DNA of 64,000 nt from Lysinibacillus agricola. Its GTDB lineage: Bacteria > Bacillota > Bacilli > Bacillales_A > Planococcaceae. Of this stretch, positions 27,716 through 36,418 are shown one piece after another. Position 1 is the first letter of the stretch. The number at the start of each line of letters is the position of its first letter. Made by a program: the position numbers and the translations under genes. Below the pieces are notes generated by a model. The model saw only the letters and a list, made by a program, of their open reading frames with translations. It did no database searches and was not told where the DNA came from. The DNA lies in the NCBI RefSeq assembly GCF_016638705.1, contig NZ_CP067341.1:933501-997500 (forward strand), in the 5' to 3' direction.

Positions 27716-27870
27716 TTTGATTAATGTGACAGTCGATAAGAGGCTTTAGCTTTTCTTCAGAGTGCACCATTATCTGAATAAAGTTTAAAGCCTTCACTAG
27801 TTGTCAAATGTTTCGTGCATGAAAACAACAGTGAAAATAAATATAAATTTTAACTGATAGGAGGGGGAAC

Positions 27871-28119
27871 ATGAATCGCGGATTTTTTAATTCAATTGAA
27901 CAAAAAACTGGGGTATCGATGGATGAAATCTTCGCATTAGCAAATGCAATTCAACATGCTGATTTTAAAAATGAAAAACAAGTAAGAAAAATCGTACGAC
28001 GCGTAAGTAAGGTGTCCAATAGACAAATTACGCAAGAGCTTGAAGATAAATTAGTACAATCTATTATTCAAGATGGCGCTTCACTAGATTTCGATAAAAT
28101 TACTAAAATGATGAAATAA
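27871..28119 (+). CDS. spoVIF: SpoVIF (YjcC), spore coat assembly regulator
   Basis: An 82-residue helical protein, MNRGFFNSIEQKTGVSMDEIFALANA, matching SpoVIF, which stabilises the coat regulator GerR and is needed for late coat assembly in B. subtilis. ATG at 27871 follows AGGAGGGGG. A hairpin GGTTGA/TCAACC followed by TTTT (28131-28166) ends it. Downstream yjcFGH follow the B. subtilis order. Confidence 0.92.
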   Translation: MNRGFFNSIEQKTGVSMDEIFALANAIQHADFKNEKQVRKIVRRVSKVSNRQITQELEDKLVQSIIQDGASLDFDKITKMMK

Positions 28120-28130
28120 CATGATAGGTT

Positions 28131-28166
28131 GGTTGAATGGATGTTCATCTATAAATCAACCTTTTA
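28131..28166 (+). terminator. terminator of spoVIF
   Basis: GGTTGA (28131-28136) pairs with TCAACC (28157-28162), with an inner GATG/CATC stem, then TTTT. Confidence 0.65.
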
Positions 28167-28177
28167 AGTTTTGTAGA

Positions 28178-28226
28178 AAAATAAAAAAAGGGTGTTACGA
28201 TATGCCGTAGCATTTTCGTAACACCT
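28178..28226 (-). terminator. terminator of yjcHGF
   Basis: On the minus strand GGTGTTACGA pairs with TCGTAACACC, followed by CTTTTTTTATTTTT. Confidence 0.85.
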
Positions 28227-28241
28227 ATTTGGTTCATTATG

Positions 28242-28670
28242 TTAAATCGTTTTTTCCATAGCACGATGTGGGATACCAGCATCCATAAACTCAGGAGATG
28301 TTACTGTGTAGCCGAGCTTTTCATAAAAAGGAATAGCATAGCTTTGTGCATGGAGTTTTAGTTTTTTCTTATTAATTGAAATGGCATACTTCTCCATTTC
28401 CTTCATAATTAAAGCACCTAGTTTTTTACCGCGCTGATCCTGTAAGATACTGACACGTTCAATTTTCACGGCATCGTCCTCGATACTGCGTAAACGTGCA
28501 GCACCTACAGGGGCAGTGCCTTCGTACATAATGAAATGCGTTGCGGTTGCATCCTCAGCATCACATTCTAGATGAAGCGGCACACCTTGCTCTTCAACAA
28601 AAACTTTTTTGCGGACTGCAAACGCATCATCATGTTCCTTTGTTGTTTCAACAATCTTAACGTTATACAA
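28242..28670 (-). CDS. yjcF: GNAT-family acetyltransferase YjcF
   Basis: A 142-residue GNAT fold enzyme. It has FAVRKKVFVEEQGVP near residue 17, the ElaA/YjcF-type start, and the acetyl-CoA loop in VSILQDQRGKKLGALIM near residue 73. The substrate is unknown. TTG start at 28670 lies 3 nt after the yjcG stop, with GGAG inside the end of yjcG, so translation is coupled. Operon order yjcH-yjcG-yjcF on the minus strand. Confidence 0.88.
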   Translation of the reverse strand: MYNVKIVETTKEHDDAFAVRKKVFVEEQGVPLHLECDAEDATATHFIMYEGTAPVGAARLRSIEDDAVKIERVSILQDQRGKKLGALIMKEMEKYAISINKKKLKLHAQSYAIPFYEKLGYTVTSPEFMDAGIPHRAMEKTI

Positions 28671-28673
28671 GTA

Positions 28674-29189
28674 TTACTCAGCTCCAGTCAAACGGAATGT
28701 TTCATATGTTGTCCACGAGCCGTCTTCCAATTGGTATAAAAGATGAATGCGGTCAATTGTATCTTTTTCGTCAACACCTGTCATGCGTAATTGCCCAAAA
28801 ATGTCATCGTGCTCGGAGTCCTTCAGTTTTTGAGCAATAGTAATATGTGGTACAAATACGTGTTTAGTCCCACTAAAAGGTACTTGCTCTTCTAGAGCTT
28901 GGTGGAATCCTGTTAATTGTTCAGTTGGTTCAATGCGGAAATAAATCGCATTTGTCGTAGGGAAAAACGAACTTATGCGTGATGCATGAATGTTTAAAGG
29001 TGCATATTTGGCAACAAGTGCATCTAATTGCTTTACGATGGATTGAATATCTTCATCCGTTGCATCAAAGCTGTCCTTTAATGTTATATGCGGAGTAATT
29101 TTCGCATAATGAGGATCGTAACGTTTACGATAAGTATTCGCTAAATCTTGCAATTTTTTTGATGGAAATGCCACAATACCGTACTTCAT
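28674..29189 (-). CDS. yjcG: 2H phosphoesterase YjcG
   Basis: A 171-residue 2H-superfamily protein with the two HxT motifs ITPHITLKDS near residue 32 and FVPHITIAQK near residue 110. The 2'-5' RNA ligase/cyclic phosphodiesterase fold acts on cyclic nucleotide ends. MKYGIVAFPSKKLQD start matches YjcG. ATG at 29189 follows GGGAGG. Confidence 0.93.
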   Translation of the reverse strand: MKYGIVAFPSKKLQDLANTYRKRYDPHYAKITPHITLKDSFDATDEDIQSIVKQLDALVAKYAPLNIHASRISSFFPTTNAIYFRIEPTEQLTGFHQALEEQVPFSGTKHVFVPHITIAQKLKDSEHDDIFGQLRMTGVDEKDTIDRIHLLYQLEDGSWTTYETFRLTGAE

Positions 29190-29271
29190 AGTCCATTACC
29201 TCCCGAAAATAAACAATTTTTCTCTTAAAGTATAACAGAAATTTCCCTTTTCGTAATTTGAATCGCCCATA

Positions 29272-29991
29272 TTAATTGAAATTTTCAATTAATGCACGAC
29301 GTAAATCAGGTTTCCAATATTTCCATGTATGATTGCCATCAAATTCTTCATAAAATGTAGAAAATCCTTTGTTTAACATAAGATTATGCAGCTGACGATT
29401 TGGGGTTAAAAAATCTTTAATTGTTTTATCCATCGTGACAACTTTATCTTCTTCTTTGCCAACAATATGGTAAATAGAAATTGAGCCTGGATCTTTAAAA
29501 TTCTCTACAGCTGTCAAAACATCTTCGTCCACATACGGCGATTGTAAAATGACCTTACCAAAAATACTTGGATATTTTAATGCAGCCATTAAGGAAGCGG
29601 TTGCAGCCATCGAGTCACCAATGACTCCGCGGCTCATCCCCATTTGATAGGTTGCATATTCAGCGTCTAAATATGGCACAAGCTCATGCGCTAAAAAACG
29701 AAGATATGCTTCATGTTGCTCTCCACTTGGAATATATTTGTGACGTCGATCCTTAATGTCCTTATAAGGAACGAATGCAATGATTAAATTTTCGATTTCA
29801 TAGTCATCAATAAGTTCATCAGCAAGTTTTGTAATACCTCCAATCTGGAAGTAATCTTTGCCGTCTGATGCAATTAAAATATTATATTTATATAGTGGAG
29901 AATAATTTGCAGGAACATAAATGTAGAGCTGTAATTCCTCCTGTAACGCTTCACTATAGAACTTTAAATCTTGTACAGTTCCCTTATCCAA
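29272..29991 (-). CDS. yjcH: esterase YjcH (Fes/enterochelin-esterase-like fold)
   Basis: A 239-residue alpha/beta-hydrolase of the putative-esterase (D) family. The nucleophile is in GVIGDSMAATAS near residue 120 and a His in DGNHTWKYW near residue 220; NILIASDGKDYFQIGG near residue 35 fits the family. TTG at 29991 is the start, since AAGGAG lies 8 nt upstream; the longer open frame to 30069 has no ribosome site. First gene of the yjcHGF operon. Confidence 0.85.
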   Translation of the reverse strand: MDKGTVQDLKFYSEALQEELQLYIYVPANYSPLYKYNILIASDGKDYFQIGGITKLADELIDDYEIENLIIAFVPYKDIKDRRHKYIPSGEQHEAYLRFLAHELVPYLDAEYATYQMGMSRGVIGDSMAATASLMAALKYPSIFGKVILQSPYVDEDVLTAVENFKDPGSISIYHIVGKEEDKVVTMDKTIKDFLTPNRQLHNLMLNKGFSTFYEEFDGNHTWKYWKPDLRRALIENFN

Positions 29992-30102
29992 TGATGACAC
30001 TCCTTCTTGTGTTTGTAACAAAATTGTACCATACTGCCAAAGTAAAGGTATAATAGGTTGGGCTAGCACTTACTAGCAATAAAATCGAAATGAGGGTTAG
30101 TT

Positions 30103-30684
30103 ATGCATAATAAAAGTACTCGTATACACTCTGATGAAGTAGCGAAAGCAGCCCATGCTGCACTCATTCGTCGCGGTGTATCGCTAAAGGATATTGCTGA
30201 AATTGTTTATGAAATGCAAAAATCCTATAATGAAGGTTTAACATTAGAGCACTGTGTTCATTCTGTTGAGCGTGTATTACGTAAGCGTGAAGTTCAACAT
30301 GCTTTATTAGTAGGTATTGAATTAGATGAACTTGCAGAGAAAAAGTTATTATCTGCACCATTACAGCAAATAATAGAATCCGATGAGGGTTTATTTGGTG
30401 TGGATGAAACAATCGCCCTTGGAGCTGTTTTTACATATGGTAGCATAGCGGTAACAACTTTTGGACACTTAGACAAGCAAAAAATCGGTATTATTAAGAA
30501 GCTTGATACAGAACCTGGCCATCATGTAAATACGTTTTTAGATGATTTAGTTGGCAGTATCGCAGCTTCTGCCGCATCACGTATTGCACATCGTATGCGT
30601 GACTTAGAAGAAGAAGGCGGCACATTTGCAGATATCGAGCCAGAAGAGCTAGGACCAAAATCAAAATCACATAATGAGATTTAA
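30103..30684 (+). CDS. PgpA/YutG-family protein
   Basis: A 193-residue protein of the phosphatidylglycerophosphatase A family in its short, soluble Bacillus version (YutG-like). GLFGVDETIALGAVFTYGS near residue 94 and VNTFLDDLVGSIAASAASRIAHRM near residue 145 carry the conserved acidic residues. No convincing membrane helix is seen, unlike E. coli PgpA, so the lipid phosphatase role is uncertain. ATG at 30103 follows GAGGGT. Divergent from yjcH. Confidence 0.8.
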   Translation: MHNKSTRIHSDEVAKAAHAALIRRGVSLKDIAEIVYEMQKSYNEGLTLEHCVHSVERVLRKREVQHALLVGIELDELAEKKLLSAPLQQIIESDEGLFGVDETIALGAVFTYGSIAVTTFGHLDKQKIGIIKKLDTEPGHHVNTFLDDLVGSIAASAASRIAHRMRDLEEEGGTFADIEPEELGPKSKSHNEI

Positions 30685-30705
30685 TGGAGTATTAATATAT
30701 ATTAC

Positions 30706-30736
30706 AGAGCCTTCTCAATAATTTGAGAAGGCTCTC
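30706..30736 (+). terminator. terminator-like hairpin (copy 1 of 3)
   Basis: AGAGCCTTCTCA pairs with TGAGAAGGCTCT around ATAATT. The same hairpin recurs at 30899 and 31360. It ends the PgpA-like gene. Confidence 0.75.
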
Positions 30737-30764
30737 TTTATGTTGTAAATAAAATATGGCTTTT

Positions 30765-30840
30765 CAGCAAAGCGGGGGTGATTTCCGTTCCGGCTGGGCT
30801 CTTACCCAAGGAAAGCGTGTATCCCTAGAACGAAAATCCT
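30765..30840 (-). repeat. end fragment of the interspersed repeat
   Basis: GTGATTTCCGTTCCGGCTGGG is the inverse complement of the right end of the repeat (CCCAGCCGGAACGGAAATC), followed by GGAAAGCG. The inner core is missing. Confidence 0.6.
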
Positions 30841-30898
30841 CCTCTAAAGCTCCACAACATTCAAACATTCATAAAGATTTTCTTGACTATTTTTTTAA

Positions 30899-30948
30899 CA
30901 GTCTGCCCAGAGCCTTCTCAATAATTTGAGGAGGCTCTGGGCAGACTG
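30899..30948. repeat. 50-nt inverted repeat (hairpin copy 2)
   Basis: CAGTCTGCCCAGAGCCTTCTCA pairs with its inverse complement (one G-T wobble) around ATAATT. It contains the same core as the hairpins at 30706 and 31360 with a longer GC-rich base. The T-run lies before, not after, the hairpin on the plus strand, so it is not a normal terminator. Confidence 0.75.
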
Positions 30949-31180
30949 TAGACAAACGCTACTCCTGATTGCATAAAGCTGTATGGTGATCTAATAGTAA
31001 GACCCCGACATACGGCATTTTGTGAGGATCGTCGAAACCGTCTCGTTTTCCTACATGTGAGGCTTGCCTTGGATGAAAAATAATCAAACATATCCCATAG
31101 GTTGGGTTTTTTTAGTATTTTAATCGTAGCATTATACCATTTTAGTTCAGCTTTTCACCCCATATTAATGATGAGGAGCT

Positions 31181-31306
31181 GTTGATTTTTCACGGAGAGT
31201 GGCGACTCCTACGGGATGAGCTTGCGCTGAAAGCCCCGCAGGAACGTAGTGACGAGGAGATTGAAGCCAAGCCCGCGGAAAGCGCCAACTCGGAGTGAAA
31301 ATCAAC
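31181..31306 (+). repeat. Bacillales-type palindromic repeat, classic form
   Basis: About 126 bp with inverted ends GTTGATTTTTCACGGAG and GGAGTGAAAATCAAC. Inside are GTGGCGACTCCTACGGG and CCCGCGGAAAGCGCCAAC, the widely seen Bacillus/Lysinibacillus intergenic repeat layout. It lies in the 760-bp gap between the PgpA-like gene and the binding-protein gene, which has no ORF of its own. Confidence 0.8.
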
Positions 31307-31357
31307 CTTTGTTTATTGATACACTTATTTTATATTTATTCTTTTGTCGACATGCTG

Positions 31358-31398
31358 AACAGAGCCTCCTCAATAATTTGAGAAGGCTCTGTTTTTTA
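31358..31398 (+). terminator. terminator-like hairpin (copy 3 of 3)
   Basis: CAGAGCCTCCTCA pairs with TGAGAAGGCTCTG around ATAATT, followed by TTTTTT. It resembles a plus-strand terminator although no plus-strand gene lies just before it. Confidence 0.6.
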
Positions 31399-31445
31399 GA
31401 TGCTTAGACAATTGTTTAGTATACTTACACACTTATTTTTAATAA

Positions 31446-33239
31446 TTAATCATTAGAGGCTTTTAAAAACTCTGTTACTTTTTCACTGTCTGCCTCAAGT
31501 TTTAAGCCTGTATTAACTAGTGGTGAAAGAGTGGATACAGCAGGTTTTTTATTGCCTTGGTAGTAGCTAATGAACTCATCTTGATTAATAGAGTAAAGAA
31601 TTGCTTTACGTAAGTCTACTGAATCTGATATAGCGCGACCAGATGTATTCATTTGTAAATATGCTACTGCATTACTATCAGCAGTATTTAACGTTAGTTT
31701 AGTATCAGATTTTACAATATCTAGCTTTGTTTCTGGTACTGTCTGAAGAACGTGGATCTCACCATTACGTAATGCGGATAATGCACTATCATTATCTTCA
31801 ATAAAACGAACATTGATTTTTGCAATCTTCGGTTCATATTCACTACCTGCACGGTAAGCTGGGTTTTTCACAAATTGTGCTTCGTAATCATTTTTCTTCA
31901 CGAGAATGTAAGGGCCGCTTGCATATAGCTGGTTGTTGTATGTCGCTGCACCTTCTGTCACTGTTGCTTGATCACCATATGCGATATCCTTGTCTGGATT
32001 ATAGCTTGCTACATCATATGTGTTAATGCTTGTTACTTGTTTTTCTGATACGATACCACCAGATTGGTGTGCTAAATAATTTAACACTTGTGGGAATGGT
32101 GTTGGTGTTGTAATTTTAACAACTTGGTATGCGCCAGCTGCATTATTAACAGTTCCCTTATCTTTCGCTAATTGCGTTACGGAAGCAGGAAGGTTTTGAG
32201 ATAAAGCCTCAAACACAGATTGATCAGAGCCTGCAACTTTTTTCTTTTGTAATTCAGCTAAGTCAGAAACCGTTTCGACTTTTTCGATATTTTCATGAAG
32301 ACTGTATGTGCGATGGTCTGGTACTGATTTTGAATCTTTTGCACGGTTTAATGAAAATACAACGTCTTCCGCTGAAACTAAGTCACCTGTATCAACAGCA
32401 GCACCATCTTTTATAGCAGTGAAGTTAATATCATCACGTAAGATGAAATAATATTCTTGGCTACCTTCAGCAATAGCATGATTATAAGATAATGAACCAT
32501 TTGAAACGACTTCGTCTGTATCTGTTAAGTTGACAAGACGAACATACATATTTGTATTTAATGCATTAATAGAACCATCATTTCCTTTAATAGGATCAAG
32601 CGATGTTAACGAACTAATTGTTTGATGTAAAATCAAAGGTTCAGTTGCATTTTTGGATGAATCAGTAAATTCTATGCTTTCCCATACTTGCGCACGAGAT
32701 TTTGGTAGATGCACCGTTTTTGGGTTCACTAATTCAGAGTAAATCCCTTGATATTTATTTGAAATATATAACGGCGCAATATAAGCTTGGTCGAATACTA
32801 AGAGCTGTTCTAATTCTTTATATTTTGCTGCAGCTTCATCACCCGTTAATGTACTTGCTTCTTCGATGAGAGCATCTAATTTTGAATCAGCTACAATACT
32901 ATAGTCACCGCCCGTTTTAAATAAACCACGAACAGCATAGTCAGGATTTCCTGTTACTGTTGTCCAGCTCGAAAGCGCTAAATCATAATTGCCAGCTTCT
33001 TTTTGTGCTGAAAATGAACCATAATCAGGTTGAATATTTAGTTTAACATCAAAGCCATTTTTAACTAGTTGATCACGAACAATATTCATATCTTCCTCGG
33101 AAGCGGCCATTCCTAAAACTTCAATTGCTTTTTTACCTTTACCTTTTGAATCTTTACTGCCTTCTACGTCAGTTTTTGTTTGTACGCAGCCTGCTAATGC
33201 TAACACTGCTATGAATAAGAATACAAGTAATCTTTTCAT
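31446..33239 (-). CDS. circularly permuted SBP_bac_5 peptide-binding lipoprotein
   Basis: A 597-residue lipoprotein (lipobox LALAGC, Cys18) for an oligopeptide-type ABC importer. The domain order is unusual. Residues about 38-195 (VRDQLVKNGFDVKLN, YDLALSSWTT, DYAVRGLF, LEQLLVFDQAYIAPLYIS) look like the C-terminal lobe of OppA/DppE proteins. Residues about 200-597 look like the N-terminal part: TSLDPIKGN, SAEDVVFSLNRAK, ASGPYILVKKNDY, ALRNGEIHVL, VDLRKAILYSINQDEF, ending at ADSEKVTEFLKAS, where a normal protein goes on into the C-lobe. So old N and C termini seem joined and new ones opened in the linker. It is adjacent to two permeases and is the last gene of the minus-strand unit; ATG at 33239 follows GGAGG. 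Confidence 0.85.
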   Translation of the reverse strand: MKRLLVFLFIAVLALAGCVQTKTDVEGSKDSKGKGKKAIEVLGMAASEEDMNIVRDQLVKNGFDVKLNIQPDYGSFSAQKEAGNYDLALSSWTTVTGNPDYAVRGLFKTGGDYSIVADSKLDALIEEASTLTGDEAAAKYKELEQLLVFDQAYIAPLYISNKYQGIYSELVNPKTVHLPKSRAQVWESIEFTDSSKNATEPLILHQTISSLTSLDPIKGNDGSINALNTNMYVRLVNLTDTDEVVSNGSLSYNHAIAEGSQEYYFILRDDINFTAIKDGAAVDTGDLVSAEDVVFSLNRAKDSKSVPDHRTYSLHENIEKVETVSDLAELQKKKVAGSDQSVFEALSQNLPASVTQLAKDKGTVNNAAGAYQVVKITTPTPFPQVLNYLAHQSGGIVSEKQVTSINTYDVASYNPDKDIAYGDQATVTEGAATYNNQLYASGPYILVKKNDYEAQFVKNPAYRAGSEYEPKIAKINVRFIEDNDSALSALRNGEIHVLQTVPETKLDIVKSDTKLTLNTADSNAVAYLQMNTSGRAISDSVDLRKAILYSINQDEFISYYQGNKKPAVSTLSPLVNTGLKLEADSEKVTEFLKASND

Positions 33240-33255
33240 TTAAGAACCTCCATTG

Positions 33256-34704
33256 TTAATTTGATTTTGGATCTAAAGCATCTCGCAAACCATCACCTAA
33301 GAAGTTAAAGGAGAGAACGAGAAGCATAATACAAAGACCTGGGAAAATAGCAACATAGGAATGCGTTTCCAGGTACGTACTACCAACTTTTAGAATATTG
33401 CCCCATTCAGGAATGTGTGGCTCAATGCCGAGCCCTAAAAAGCTTAAACTACTTGTTGAAATAACAGCGCCGCCAATGGTTAATGTTGCTTTAACAATCA
33501 TTGGTGCTAACGAGTTTGGAACAATATGTTTAAAGATGATTGCAGCATCAGATGCCCCCAATGCTCTAGCTGATTCCACGAATTCAAAATTAGAAAGCTG
33601 CATGACATTTGCGCGCATTGTACGAGCATATGTCGGAATTGCTCCAACGCTTAGTGCGATGATTAAATTAACGGTATTGGCACCAAAGGCAGCAATAATG
33701 GCGATAGCTAGTAAAATTCCAGGAATGGCATATAAAATATCAAGACTTCGCATGATCATGTTGTCAGTCGCTTTTCCGTAATAACCTGAAAATGCTCCAA
33801 GTGTTCCGCCAATTAATGCAGGGATAATCGTTGAGAAAAATCCTACAATGAGCGATATTTGTGCACCGAAAACAATACGAGAAAATAAATCACGTCCGTA
33901 ATTATCAGTGCCTAATGGATATTCTAACGAAGGTGTTTGTAACAATGCTCCATAATTATTTTCAGTCGCAAAGTCATAGTCAAATGTCCAAGAGCTTGTT
34001 ACGGATAAAGAAAACATAAATACGATGAAAAATAATCCGAAGACGGCCATCGTATTGCGTAAAATCTTTTCCCAAATTTTTTGCCATTTTTCGATTGTAG
34101 ATGGATTTGCCTTTCGAGCTTTTTGAATAAGGCTATACCCTAGCAATGTCGCAAAAAGATTGCCAGTCAAAGAGGCGATAAGCAGCAAAATACCAGGTAA
34201 CAGCATCCATTTCGGCGCAGCCTCTGAAGTCACATATTTTGCACACAGAATTAACATCACAATATAAAAGAGTGCAAGGAGTAAGAAAAGCCCCATCGCT
34301 AGTAAAAACGTATCTGTGACATACGGTTTAAATAAGTTCAGTGCTGAAATACCGATAATGAAAAGTTGAGTGATGAATGCATAGGCAGCAAAAGTATATT
34401 CAGCTGTCTTTCTTTTTGACACAAGCATAAACGCAAACGATGTAGAGAAAATATTGCCTGAAACTATTGTTAATAACAGTGGATAACCAAGTATTCGAGT
34501 GCTTTTTTGTATGTCACCATGGCTTGCTAAATCCTGTTTAATTCGTAAAGTTAGGAAACCAATATAGGTTGTGGTGATTGCATAAATAATGAAAAAGATT
34601 AAGACAATTGGTCGCCAACTTTGAGTAGAAAAATTATAGCTATAAGCTAGAAACAATAAAGAAAAACAGTAAGGAAAAGACAAATGTAAAATGTGAATTG
34701 ACAT
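33256..34704 (-). CDS. peptide ABC transporter permease (DppC/OppC type) with N-terminal membrane extension
   Basis: A 482-residue permease. The C-terminal ~270 residues are a canonical BPD-type inner-membrane domain, with YPLGTDNYGRDLFSRIVFGAQISL and the EAA-like loop FVESARALGASDAAIIFKHIVPNS. Before it are about 205 extra residues with five or six hydrophobic helices that ordinary DppC lacks. The ATG at 34704 has only AGGA 2 nt away. A GTG at about 34745 has a much better site (AAGGGGGATC) but its frame stops after 37 codons, within a similar hydrophobic stretch; a frameshift is possible. Third in the order permease-permease-binding protein. Confidence 0.8.
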   Translation of the reverse strand: MSIHILHLSFPYCFSLLFLAYSYNFSTQSWRPIVLIFFIIYAITTTYIGFLTLRIKQDLASHGDIQKSTRILGYPLLLTIVSGNIFSTSFAFMLVSKRKTAEYTFAAYAFITQLFIIGISALNLFKPYVTDTFLLAMGLFLLLALFYIVMLILCAKYVTSEAAPKWMLLPGILLLIASLTGNLFATLLGYSLIQKARKANPSTIEKWQKIWEKILRNTMAVFGLFFIVFMFSLSVTSSWTFDYDFATENNYGALLQTPSLEYPLGTDNYGRDLFSRIVFGAQISLIVGFFSTIIPALIGGTLGAFSGYYGKATDNMIMRSLDILYAIPGILLAIAIIAAFGANTVNLIIALSVGAIPTYARTMRANVMQLSNFEFVESARALGASDAAIIFKHIVPNSLAPMIVKATLTIGGAVISTSSLSFLGLGIEPHIPEWGNILKVGSTYLETHSYVAIFPGLCIMLLVLSFNFLGDGLRDALDPKSN

Positions 34705-34766
34705 ATTCCTGTGTAATCTTCAAAAGTAGTTTGACATGTAAGCTGTTTTTCACAGATGATCCCCCT

Positions 34767-36197
34767 TTAAGACTTCTTCATTTTCGAACGAATGCGTGGA
34801 TCGAAAAAAGCATACAAAATATCGATGAGTAAATTAACGATCGAAATTGTGATGGCAATATAGACGACCCCACCAAGGATAGCTGGGATATCCGGAATAA
34901 ACTGTTTGTCAACAATATAGCTACCAATACCACTAATATTGAAAACTTTTTCTGTAACAGATGCCCCACCTAACATGCCGCCAAAGAGAAGCCCAATCAC
35001 TGTAATAATTGGAATCATGGCATTGCGAATAGCATGCTTTGTAATCACTTTAAATTCATTTAAGCCTTTTGCTTTCGCTGTAATAATGTAATCCTCATGT
35101 ATGACCTCAAGCATACTGGATCTTGTCATACGAGCAATGGAAGCCGTAATGGATGTACCCAAGACAATAACTGGCATTATTAAAGATAACCAGTTTTGAG
35201 GATTGTACGTAGCTGGGAACCACTGTAGCTTTAATGCAAACGTTAAAATAAATATCAATCCTTGCCAGAAGCTTGGAATGGATAATCCAATTAAGGCAAT
35301 GAACATAAACGTATAATCCAAATATGAATTTGGACGAACGGCCGAAATAATGCCGACTGGAATGGCAATAGCGATAGCCATTAATAATGATAGGATGGCT
35401 ATTTCAAGTGTGACAGGAAATTTGTTTACAATGCTTTGTGTAACATCTTCTTTCCCTGCAAAGGAAGTACCTAAATCAAATGTGAATAGGCCAGATAAAG
35501 CATTCCATAATTGAGATAAATAAGGCTGATCCAAGCCATGAATGTGATTAAAGTTAGTTATTTGCTCTGGCGTTGCCGCAACACCAAGTAAGTTTCTTGC
35601 TGGATCGAATGGCGACAAATACAAAATTGTAAACACCAGTGTTGCGACACCTACTATAACAATGAAGCTTTGTAGTATTCGTTCAATAACAAATTGCAGA
35701 AATGGATTCGCAAACAATATGAGTACTACATAAAATAAAACAGCCGGTAAAAAAGTAAGGACCACAAAGTTTTTATGTTTAAGCTGCTGACTAAAAAATT
35801 GTAAATAGGATTGATCTTCTAAGCCATCTTTCAATAAATCTTGCGCTACTAGTTGCTGAAGTTTTGCTTCTGCTAATTTCGAAGCAGTTTCCTGTATTTG
35901 TTTTTCTGGCACAGATTCATGAAAAAATTTAGCTTTGGCTAATTCTTGCTCAGCAAACTCAACCTGCCATTGTGTGAATAAACCCTTTTCTTTGTAGTAC
36001 TGTCTTCGTTTCTCAAAAGCTTGCTGGTATTGATGTGAATGTTTTCTTTTCCGATAAGATAAGTATGTAAAAGGGTGTACTAAAATACTTAAAAGAAAGA
36101 GCAGCGCATTGTAAGACTTATGGTGCATGAGCTTTTGATAAACTGAAAAAAAGAATACATGTTCCTTAGTTGTAGAATGATCTTGTGAAATAACCAT
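34767..36197 (-). CDS. peptide ABC transporter permease (DppB/OppB type) with N-terminal extension
   Basis: A 476-residue permease. Residues about 180-476 are a canonical OppB/DppB domain beginning RILQSFIVIVGVATLVFTIL and with the EAA loop DYIITAKAKGLNEFKVITKHAIRNA. Residues 1-180 are extra: a hydrophobic helix (YNALLFLLSILVHPFTYLSY), a highly charged, probably coiled helical stretch rich in Gln, Lys and Glu, and another helix. The start is the ATG at 36197, 6 nt after GGAGG, not the open-frame start at 36275. First gene of the minus-strand permease unit, divergent from the ATPase gene. Confidence 0.88.
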   Translation of the reverse strand: MVISQDHSTTKEHVFFFSVYQKLMHHKSYNALLFLLSILVHPFTYLSYRKRKHSHQYQQAFEKRRQYYKEKGLFTQWQVEFAEQELAKAKFFHESVPEKQIQETASKLAEAKLQQLVAQDLLKDGLEDQSYLQFFSQQLKHKNFVVLTFLPAVLFYVVLILFANPFLQFVIERILQSFIVIVGVATLVFTILYLSPFDPARNLLGVAATPEQITNFNHIHGLDQPYLSQLWNALSGLFTFDLGTSFAGKEDVTQSIVNKFPVTLEIAILSLLMAIAIAIPVGIISAVRPNSYLDYTFMFIALIGLSIPSFWQGLIFILTFALKLQWFPATYNPQNWLSLIMPVIVLGTSITASIARMTRSSMLEVIHEDYIITAKAKGLNEFKVITKHAIRNAMIPIITVIGLLFGGMLGGASVTEKVFNISGIGSYIVDKQFIPDIPAILGGVVYIAITISIVNLLIDILYAFFDPRIRSKMKKS

Positions 36198-36418
36198 GCA
36201 TTTCCTCCAGACGTAAGTAAAATAATAGATTCTAAAGTGTGGACAAAACAACATCAACACACGCTTAGTAGTCAACTCATTTTTAGCGAGGTCCTACTAA
36301 ATGAATTGCAGGATGAAGATTCAATATTTTTTATATTGTATAATTCCTATCAGTATTGTAAAGTATGAATTATACTAGTAATTAAGTCAATCACAAAATT
36401 TACAAAAGGATGGATTGA

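Noticed and set aside
30899..30948. Terminator on the plus strand
   Set aside because: The T-run precedes the hairpin and no gene ends there; kept as an inverted repeat only.
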